From contig QHRC01000088.1 of assembly GCA_003219995.1 (NCBI GenBank), forward strand, positions 1-12,462: a stretch of 12,462 bases of DNA, given 5' to 3'. Positions 5,580 to 11,141 of the stretch are shown piece by piece; position 1 is the stretch's first letter, and every line of letters begins with the position of its first letter. Below the pieces are notes generated by a model that had not been told where the DNA came from, did no database searches, and saw only the letters and a program-made list of their open reading frames with translations. This stretch comes from Verrucomicrobiota bacterium. Lineage in GTDB: Bacteria > Verrucomicrobiota > Verrucomicrobiia > Chthoniobacterales > UBA10450. Both the position numbers and the translations under genes were made by a program.

Positions 5580-7316
5580 ATGGTTACTTCCTCTAAATCA
5601 TTGGGATGCGTGTCGGCACTGTTGCTCGGTGGCCTTTGCTTGTCCCAAGCGCAAACGAGTTCACGCGCACCGGTCGCAAACGCAAGCCCAGCGGCGCTGG
5701 TTCAGGCCGTCAATCCAACAGCGAAGTCCAGTGACAATTCCGCCGTGCTCCTCGTGCAAGCTTCAGCACCTTCGGTCTCGCCTGCGGCGGCGACCTCGAC
5801 GGCACCCGCATCGTCGTCGACCGCTACCCCGATTGAGCCGGACAATTTGACTGAAAACGGCGGGGTCGGTGTTCGCGAGTTTCAAGGCGATGATATCGGC
5901 CAGGTGCTGAGGTTGCTCGCGCGGCAAGCGAAGATCAACATGGTCGTGAGTGAGGCGGTCACGGGCACTGTGACAATGCGGCTGGAGGATGTGACCGCGC
6001 TTCAGGCGATCGCGATCATCGTGAAGGCCAAGAACCTGTTCATGGATAAGATCGACAATGTCTATTACATTAAGACCGGCGCAGAGCGGACTGCCGAGCC
6101 AACGGAGAGCGATAGCTACCAATTCAGTTATTCGCGCGCAAAAGACACGGCGCCGCTTATCGCTTCGCAGCTCGCGAGCAAGGATCCACCGCAGATAGAC
6201 GAACGCACCAACACCATCTTTTTCCGCGAAACTCGCAGCAACATCGGCAATATCCGCAAACTCCTCGTCCAGATCGACAAGCCCACCAAACAGGTGATGA
6301 TCGAAGCCCGGCTCGTCGAGGTTACAGCCAACCCGAAGCAGAGCTACGGAATTAACTGGGCGGGTGTAGTTGGCAGTTCGACCAATGCGCAGAAGGTTAG
6401 TTACGGGGGCTTCAACGCCACCACCGTACCCAAGGCAGGCGACAATATCGCAACGAATGGCTTGGCGCTAGGCAACACACAAAACCAGAACTTCTTTGGT
6501 ACTCTGGGCAAGTTAGCCGGTGTCACGAATAGCCAGTTCGCGATTCTAAGCGTGCCGCAGATGTCGGCGACGTTGCGATTACTTAACGAAGATGCGGATG
6601 CGGAGTTTCTGGCTAATCCACGGGTTGTGACCGCTGACAATCAACAAGCCAAAATTGAAATCCTTCGTAACCAGCCGGTACCACAGCTGAATTTCAATGA
6701 ACAAACGGCCACCGCAGTTTTTGGCGGCTTTCAGGATAAGCTATTCGGCAATAAACTTCTGGTTCGGCCGTCGGTGAACAAGGACGGTTTCATTACCTTG
6801 ATGGTTAAGCCTGAAATCAGTAACAAGGTGGGAGATACCAGCTTCGTCTTTGCCGGCGCAACTGTGACCAGCCCGATCATCGACACCCGTTCGCTAGATT
6901 CGAATGTGCTAATTAAAAGCGGCGATACACTGGCTATCGGTGGCTTGCTGCAGGATGAAGTCACTAAGGCCCGCAACAAAGTGCCGATCATGGGGGATAT
7001 CCCGATCATAGGTTATCTCTTTCAAGAGCGCCTAAATGCCCGCACCAAGCGCAATCTCTTGGTATTTGTCACACCCACTATTATTGACCAACGCTACGGA
7101 ACTGGGCTGGAAGATCAGGCCAGTGGCTTGCATCACACGGGTGAGGAATACGCCGATCCAAATGGCTGGCGTAATAATGCTAAAGGTGCTGTTCGACTCG
7201 TTCCCACCGCGCAGCGCCAACTCGCGGGCGATTACCCCAAGTCTGGCATTCCGCCCGCGCCAGAGCAGGCGACTGATGTGGAATTCAAATCTTCGGCAAA
7301 AGATCGGGAGTTCTAA
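5580..7316 (+). CDS. secretin (GspD/PilQ superfamily outer-membrane channel)
   Basis: Secretins form multimeric outer-membrane pores for type II secretion, type IV pili or phage export. The 578-residue product has a signal peptide (hydrophobic VSALLLGGLCLS at about 11-22, cleavage near SQAQ-T). A Ala/Ser/Pro-rich linker runs to about 88. An STN-like N0 domain spans about 99-165 (VREFQGDDIGQVLRLLARQ), and a short N1-type domain about 178-235. The secretin core is at about 322-503, with LNEDADAEFLANPRVVTADN, the SGDTLAIGGLLQDE segment and the VPIMGDIPIIGYLF motif. It is shorter than most PilQ or GspD proteins and has only two recognisable N-domains. A polar tail of about 75 residues follows. 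No other pilus or secretion gene is in the window, so its system cannot be assigned. The 3' end overlaps the convergent sigma gene by 32 bases. Confidence 0.92.
   Translation: MVTSSKSLGCVSALLLGGLCLSQAQTSSRAPVANASPAALVQAVNPTAKSSDNSAVLLVQASAPSVSPAAATSTAPASSSTATPIEPDNLTENGGVGVREFQGDDIGQVLRLLARQAKINMVVSEAVTGTVTMRLEDVTALQAIAIIVKAKNLFMDKIDNVYYIKTGAERTAEPTESDSYQFSYSRAKDTAPLIASQLASKDPPQIDERTNTIFFRETRSNIGNIRKLLVQIDKPTKQVMIEARLVEVTANPKQSYGINWAGVVGSSTNAQKVSYGGFNATTVPKAGDNIATNGLALGNTQNQNFFGTLGKLAGVTNSQFAILSVPQMSATLRLLNEDADAEFLANPRVVTADNQQAKIEILRNQPVPQLNFNEQTATAVFGGFQDKLFGNKLLVRPSVNKDGFITLMVKPEISNKVGDTSFVFAGATVTSPIIDTRSLDSNVLIKSGDTLAIGGLLQDEVTKARNKVPIMGDIPIIGYLFQERLNARTKRNLLVFVTPTIIDQRYGTGLEDQASGLHHTGEEYADPNGWRNNAKGAVRLVPTAQRQLAGDYPKSGIPPAPEQATDVEFKSSAKDREF
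6048..6057 (-). repeat. TGTCGATCTT motif copy 6
   Basis: Exact, the only copy in the secretin gene, ATTGTCGATCTT form; read as Lys-Ile-Asp-Asn. Confidence 0.8.
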
Positions 7317-7968
7317 TAATTTGCAGATGTGGGGTTGAGAGGGGACGGGTGATCGCAAGGCATCCGTCCTTTAGGTATTTGCTTAGCTGGGCGCGCAATT
7401 CGGTTCGCGCGCGGAAGAGGATGCTTTTAACGGCGGGCACGGAAAGATCGAGAATATCCGCGATTTGCTCGTAGTTGAGTTCCTCGTATCGCCGCAAAAC
7501 CAGAGCCATTCTCTGTCTTTCGGGTAGCTCCGTAATTGCCTTCTCGATCGCCTCTTGGAGTTCATTTTCCAAAAGCGACGCATCCGGCGTTGGATTAGTC
7601 TCATCTTTCAGTGGGATCTCCCCCGCCTCGGGCTCGGTTTGGATCGGAACCTGTGCGCGTCGCCTGGTACGGCGCAGCTCATTAAAAACCAGATTGCGGG
7701 TAATTTTTAACAGCCAAGTGGTGAATTTCGCACGCGGCGTATATCGGCCAGCGCTTTTCCAGACGCGAATGAAGACTTGCTGGGCGATATCTTCGACCTC
7801 GGAATTGCTGCCCAGCATTCGCGCGACGGTGCCGGCGACCAGACTTTGATGCCGCTCGATGAGTTCCTCAAACGCCTGCGTGTCACCGGCGCTCATCAGA
7901 CGCATGAGCCGCACGTCTTCGTCATCTTCTTTGGATCCGCCCGCTGGTTTTTGATCAATGCGGGACAT
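7285..7968 (-). CDS. ECF-type RNA polymerase sigma factor (sigma-70 family)
   Basis: The 227-residue product has sigma region 2 at about 33-101 (AFEELIERHQSLV, then EVEDIAQQVFIRVWK and TTWLLKITRNLVFNELRR) and region 4 at about 137-195 (ITELPERQRMALVLRRYE, LNYEQIADILDLS, VKSILFRAR), with no regions 1 or 3. It would direct RNA polymerase to a specific promoter set. No anti-sigma gene is beside it: upstream is the divergent mqnE, and downstream it is convergent with the secretin gene. Its last ten or so codons lie inside the secretin reading frame on the other strand. The ATG at 7968-7966 gives a short acidic lead-in before region 2. No Shine-Dalgarno site is seen. Confidence 0.93.
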   Translation of the reverse strand: MSRIDQKPAGGSKEDDEDVRLMRLMSAGDTQAFEELIERHQSLVAGTVARMLGSNSEVEDIAQQVFIRVWKSAGRYTPRAKFTTWLLKITRNLVFNELRRTRRRAQVPIQTEPEAGEIPLKDETNPTPDASLLENELQEAIEKAITELPERQRMALVLRRYEELNYEQIADILDLSVPAVKSILFRARTELRAQLSKYLKDGCLAITRPLSTPHLQIIRTPDLLPKI

Positions 7969-8012
7969 TACAGGAAGGACGCTTCAACCGTGCGACCGGG
8001 TTACAGATGGCG

Positions 8013-8029
8013 GGCGCTTGGCAAGCGTC
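8013..8029. repeat. hairpin between sigma factor and mqnE
   Basis: GGCGCTT (8013-8019) can pair with AAGCGTC (8023-8029), giving 7 bp with one G-T pair. The arms closely resemble those of the hairpin at 3612-3630 (GGTGCTTG with CAAGCGCC), which hints at a shared dispersed element. It has no GTAG head here. It lies in the 194-base gap between two divergent genes, so it is not a terminator for either. Confidence 0.35.
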
Positions 8030-8063
8030 GATCCCGAATATTTAACTCAAAAAAGGTTTTGTC

Positions 8064-8084
8064 GCGAACTAGTCGAAAGTTCGC
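8064..8084. promoter_or_regulatory. 21-base dyad, possible operator upstream of mqnE
   Basis: GCGAACT (8064-8070) and AGTTCGC (8078-8084) are perfect 7-base inverted repeats with a 7-base spacer. The dyad is about 80 bases upstream of mqnE and about 95 bases from the sigma gene start, in the shared divergent promoter region. Spacing and size suit a dimeric repressor site; no -35/-10 pair could be fixed with confidence. Confidence 0.35.
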
Positions 8085-8162
8085 CAGACCTCCGTCTTCA
8101 ATGTCTTTTGTTGCAACCGGGAAGCGCTCTGTGCATGCTTCGTGCGAATGTTTTAGAGGCGG

Positions 8163-9320
8163 ATGCTGATGAATTACCTGCTTATTCCAAAGGAGCTGAG
8201 GCCAATCGCCGAAAAAGTTGAGGCGCGGCAACGCATCTCGGAGGCCGACGCTTTGAGCCTTTACCGCTCAAATGATCTCAACGCGCTCGGGATTATTGCA
8301 AATGCGATCCGCGAACGGAAGAATGGCAATTGCGTTACCTACATTGTGAATCGTTACATTAACTACTCCAATATCTGCGTTCTTTCGTGCCAGTTCTGCG
8401 CATTTGCCGCCAAAAAACGCGATGCCCATGCCTTTGAACGGTCCGTCGACGACATTGTAAGCGCGGTCCGCGCGGCGCTCGGCTTGGGCATTACAGAAGT
8501 GCATATGGTCGGCGGGCTTCATCCAACCCTGAAAAGGGATTGGTACCTCGAGCTTTTACGACGCCTTCGCGAGCTCGATCCCGATCTGCATATCAAAGCT
8601 TTCACCGCCATTGAAGTGCGCCACCTGGCACAGCGGATCTTTCGCATGTCGATCCACGAAACCCTCGCTCTTTTGCGCGAGGCCGGCCTCGGATCGATGA
8701 CTGGCGGTGGCGCGGAGATCTTCGACGCTGCGGTGCGCGATGAAATTTGCCGCGGCAAGGAAAGCGCCGAGGAATGGCTCGATGTTCATCGCATCTGGCA
8801 CTCCATGGGTGGCCGGAGCACGTGCACCATGCTCTACGGACACATCGAAACTCTCGCCCAGCGCGTCGATCATTTGCGCCAATTGCGCGAATTACAGGAC
8901 GAAACTGGCGGTTTCACTGGCTTTGTTCCGTTCGCTTTTGAACCGCAGACCACCGTACTGGCGCATGTCAAACCGGCTTCTGCGATCGATCAACTCCGTA
9001 ATCTCGCCGTCAGCCGCATTTATCTGGATAACATCGACCACCTCACCGCGTATTGGGTCAGCATGGGATTGTCGCTTGCCCAAGTCTCGCTCAGTTATGG
9101 CGTCGACGACCTGCACGGCACGATCATGGAAGAGAAAATTTTTCACATGGCGGGCGCAACCACGCCTCAGGAGCAGACCGCAGCCACACTCCAGCGCGTC
9201 ATTCGCGAAGCCGGTCGTGAGCCGGTCCAGCGCGACAGCCATTATTGCCACATAACTTCGCCGCGCAAAAGATCGACATCTACGGTCGCGCCGGCGGAGA
9301 CCGAGCTTGCCTGCGCCTAA
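8163..9320 (+). CDS. mqnE: aminofutalosine synthase (radical SAM)
   Basis: MqnE joins 3-[(1-carboxyvinyl)oxy]benzoate, made by MqnA, to an adenosyl radical to form aminofutalosine in the futalosine menaquinone pathway. The product has up to 385 residues. The 4Fe-4S motif is CVLSCQFC, with C72, C76 and C79 (Cx3Cx2C). MqnE-specific blocks follow: KAFTAIEV, GGGAEIFD, ATMLYGHIET-like CTMLYGHIET, RELQDETGGF, and DDLHGTIMEEKIFHMAGA near the end. This pattern fits MqnE better than its paralogue MqnC. ATGs at 8163 and 8169 are both possible; GAGG at 8156-8159 sits 3 bases from the first and 9 from the second, favouring 8169. The last roughly 20 residues, after RDSHYCHI, are an unconserved tail containing a motif copy at 9269. 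It stops at TAA 9318-9320, in the same frame as mqnA. Confidence 0.93.
   Translation: MLMNYLLIPKELRPIAEKVEARQRISEADALSLYRSNDLNALGIIANAIRERKNGNCVTYIVNRYINYSNICVLSCQFCAFAAKKRDAHAFERSVDDIVSAVRAALGLGITEVHMVGGLHPTLKRDWYLELLRRLRELDPDLHIKAFTAIEVRHLAQRIFRMSIHETLALLREAGLGSMTGGGAEIFDAAVRDEICRGKESAEEWLDVHRIWHSMGGRSTCTMLYGHIETLAQRVDHLRQLRELQDETGGFTGFVPFAFEPQTTVLAHVKPASAIDQLRNLAVSRIYLDNIDHLTAYWVSMGLSLAQVSLSYGVDDLHGTIMEEKIFHMAGATTPQEQTAATLQRVIREAGREPVQRDSHYCHITSPRKRSTSTVAPAETELACA
9269..9278 (-). repeat. TGTCGATCTT motif copy 7
   Basis: Exact, in the unconserved tail of mqnE, read as Arg-Ser-Thr, a different codon phase from most copies. Flanks match those of the copy at 1869. Confidence 0.8.
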
Positions 9321-9340
9321 CGCGGTAGAGCGAGACTGGA

Positions 9341-9371
9341 GCCTGCCCTGAGCGAAGTTGAACGGGTCGAG
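9341..9371. repeat. dispersed palindromic repeat copy at the mqnE-mqnA junction
   Basis: The core CCCTGAGCGAAGTTGAACGG (9346-9365) closely resembles the dispersed CCCTGAGCGAAGTCGAAGGG repeat seen in many environmental bacterial genomes, with two or so changes. On the reverse strand it reads as the telltale peptide PFNFAQGR. It fills most of the 51-base gap between the mqnE stop and the first conserved codons of mqnA. Identification is from memory of the sequence type, not a search. Confidence 0.55.
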
Positions 9372-10178
9372 CTGACGAATCCGCCTCGCATCGGTTGCGT
9401 AAAATACTTGAACGCCCGGCCGCTCATCAGCGGCTGGCCTGGCCACGTCGAGTTCGATCATCCATCATCGTTGTGCCAACGGCTCGCCCGCGGGGACGTC
9501 GATCTTGCGCTTGTTTCCAGTTTCGAATTTCTGCGCAATCCGATCTATCGGATAGTCGATGACCTATCTATTTCCTCCGCTGGGCCGGTTTACAGCGTTG
9601 TTGTCGCGCATCGGGGAGAAATCTCCCAAGTTGAAGAAATTGAGCTCGATCCCGCGGCGGAAACATCCGTCAATCTGCTTCGCTGCTTGCTCGCGGAATT
9701 GAAATTGTCCGCGCGCGTCATTTCGACAGCGTCATTTCCGAATGTCAGTTCAGCTCGGACTCAGCGCGCCCGCTTGCTCATCGGCGACCAGGCGATTCGC
9801 TTCCGCCAGGCGCACGCAGACGAATTTCGTTTTTGGGATCTCGGCGAACAGTGGAAGAAGATTGTCGATCTTCCTTTCGTTTATGCTCTCTGGCTCATTC
9901 GGCCTGAGGTTGCCGATACAAAAGCCATCGCCGATCGTTTGCGGATCCTCCGCGATGACAACCTTGCCAAGATCGACTCGTTGATCGCAGAGGAAAAAGA
10001 GTTTGATCGCGATTTTTGCCAACGATACTATCGTGAAAACCTACGCTTCAATTTCGGAGAAAGAGAAAAGAAAGGCTTGCGCCAGTTTCATAAGCGCTGC
10101 GTCGAGCTGCGTCTGTTTCCAGCGGAGAAATTAAAGCTTCGGGCCCGAAGCGCGGCGATTCCGCTGCGTCTTGTATGA
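9372..10178 (+). CDS. mqnA: chorismate dehydratase (menaquinone biosynthesis)
   Basis: MqnA dehydrates chorismate to 3-[(1-carboxyvinyl)oxy]benzoate, the first step of the futalosine pathway and the substrate for MqnE encoded just upstream. The frame contains the conserved MqnA start RIGCVKYLNARPLI from 9387, then DVDLALVSSFEFLRN, GPVYSVVV and the LIGDQAI-like segment, and a C-terminal YYRENLRFNFGEREKKGL block. From 9372 it has 268 residues, normal for the family. There is no ATG, GTG or TTG before the conserved RIGCV. The first such codon, TTG at 9408, would remove it. The CTG at 9372 is my best guess; CTGs at 9336 and 9348 are alternatives. It overlaps the next gene by ATGA (10175-10178). 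Three motif copies lie inside (9498, 9863, 9969). Confidence 0.87.
   Translation: MTNPPRIGCVKYLNARPLISGWPGHVEFDHPSSLCQRLARGDVDLALVSSFEFLRNPIYRIVDDLSISSAGPVYSVVVAHRGEISQVEEIELDPAAETSVNLLRCLLAELKLSARVISTASFPNVSSARTQRARLLIGDQAIRFRQAHADEFRFWDLGEQWKKIVDLPFVYALWLIRPEVADTKAIADRLRILRDDNLAKIDSLIAEEKEFDRDFCQRYYRENLRFNFGEREKKGLRQFHKRCVELRLFPAEKLKLRARSAAIPLRLV
9498..9506 (+). repeat. GTCGATCTT 9-base motif copy 8
   Basis: Core 9 bases exact (preceded by C instead of T), inside mqnA, read as Val-Asp-Leu. Confidence 0.65.
9863..9872 (+). repeat. TGTCGATCTT motif copy 9
   Basis: Exact, inside mqnA, ATTGTCGATCTT form, read as Ile-Val-Asp-Leu. Confidence 0.8.
9969..9977 (-). repeat. GTCGATCTT 9-base motif copy 10
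   Basis: Core 9 bases exact on the minus strand, inside mqnA, read as Lys-Ile-Asp. Confidence 0.65.
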
Positions 10179-11077
10179 GCAAACCCACTGCGGAGATCCG
10201 GGTTGGCATTTCCGGCTGGCGCTACGCGGATTGGCGCGGAAAATTTTACCCGAAAGGCCTTCCGCAGCGGTCCGAACTGGAATTCGCCAGCAGCTTATTC
10301 AACTCGGTCGAGATTAATGGCTCATTTTACTCGCTGCAAAGGCCATCGAGTTATCAGCGGTGGTACCAAGCAACGCCGCCTGGTTTTCTTTTTGGAGTGA
10401 AAGGCGGCCGGTTCATCACGCACATGAGAAAATTGAAAAAAGTCGAAACGCCACTCGCAAATTTTTTCGCCTCCGGCGTGCTCGCGTTGCGCGAAAAGCT
10501 CGGCCCGATTCTGTGGCAACTGCCGCCAAGCTTCAGCTGGAACAAGGAGAGACTCGAGGAGTTTTTCGGTCTGTTGCCACCGAATACCCGTACAGCAGCT
10601 GGGCTCGCCAAAAAGCGCGACAACAAATTGAAAGCCCGCGCTTTTCTCAAGATCGACATCTCACGCCCGCTTCGCTACGCGCTCGAAGTTCGGCACGAGA
10701 GTTTCATGACGCCGGATTTCTTCGAGCTATTGCGCAAGCACAACATCGCCTTCGTCTTCGCCGATGCTGCGGGCAAATGGCCATACGCGGAGGATTTGAC
10801 CGCCGATTTCATTTACATTCGCTTGCATGGTGACACAAAGCTTTACGCTAGCAGTTATAACTCCAAGGCGCTGGATCGGTGGTCCGATCGAATCAAGAAA
10901 TGGCGCTGCGGCAAACAACCGCGCGACGCGAAGCTAATTGGTAAGCGTAGGGGCGACAATCAGTCGCGCGATGTCTTCGTATTTTTCGACAACGACGCCA
11001 AAGTCCACGCGCCCTTCGACGCCATTCGCCTGGGCAGGCAATTGGGCGTGGCTTGGCCGCCGACCGAAGAAAAGTAA
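10175..11077 (+). CDS. DUF72 family protein (TIM-barrel fold)
   Basis: The 300-residue product has DUF72 hallmarks: VGISGWRYADWRGKFYPKGL at about 10-29, FNSVEINGSFY at 42-52, the LPPSF block near 116-120, ALEVRHESF at 169-177, FIYIRLHG at 212-219, and FVFFDNDAKVHAPFDAI near 268-284. The biochemical role of DUF72 is not established. It starts in an ATGA overlap with the mqnA stop, so the two are probably translationally coupled, though a link to menaquinone synthesis is unproved. Residues about 255-264 include a loop encoded by a GTAG-headed hairpin (10947-10967). It contains a motif copy at 10649 read as Lys-Ile-Asp. Confidence 0.9.
   Translation: MSKPTAEIRVGISGWRYADWRGKFYPKGLPQRSELEFASSLFNSVEINGSFYSLQRPSSYQRWYQATPPGFLFGVKGGRFITHMRKLKKVETPLANFFASGVLALREKLGPILWQLPPSFSWNKERLEEFFGLLPPNTRTAAGLAKKRDNKLKARAFLKIDISRPLRYALEVRHESFMTPDFFELLRKHNIAFVFADAAGKWPYAEDLTADFIYIRLHGDTKLYASSYNSKALDRWSDRIKKWRCGKQPRDAKLIGKRRGDNQSRDVFVFFDNDAKVHAPFDAIRLGRQLGVAWPPTEEK
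10649..10658 (-). repeat. TGTCGATCTT motif copy 11
   Basis: Exact, inside the DUF72 gene, AGATGTCGATCTT form, read as Lys-Ile-Asp. Confidence 0.8.
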
Positions 11078-11086
11078 AGTAGCGAT

Positions 11087-11096
11087 TGTCGATCTT
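11087..11096 (+). repeat. TGTCGATCTT motif copy 12
   Basis: Exact, intergenic between the DUF72 gene and recJ, ATTGTCGATCTT form, under no coding constraint. Confidence 0.85.
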
Positions 11097-11124
11097 GTAA
11101 GAAAACACCGGCGAGAATAAGGTA

Positions 11125-11141
11125 ATCGGTGCAGAACCGAT
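11125..11141 (+). promoter_or_regulatory. hairpin overlapping the recJ start codon
   Basis: ATCGGT (11125-11130) pairs with ACCGAT (11136-11141) around a 5-base loop. The recJ GTG (11129-11131) lies partly in the stem, so the fold could hide it from ribosomes. AAGG at 11119-11122 is the only Shine-Dalgarno-like match. A 6-bp stem could be chance. Confidence 0.25.

Noticed and set aside
8892..9461. 189-residue minus-strand open frame across mqnE and mqnA
   Set aside because: It contains the peptide PFNFAQGR, which is the reverse translation of the dispersed repeat at 9341-9371, and otherwise mirrors mqnE/mqnA.
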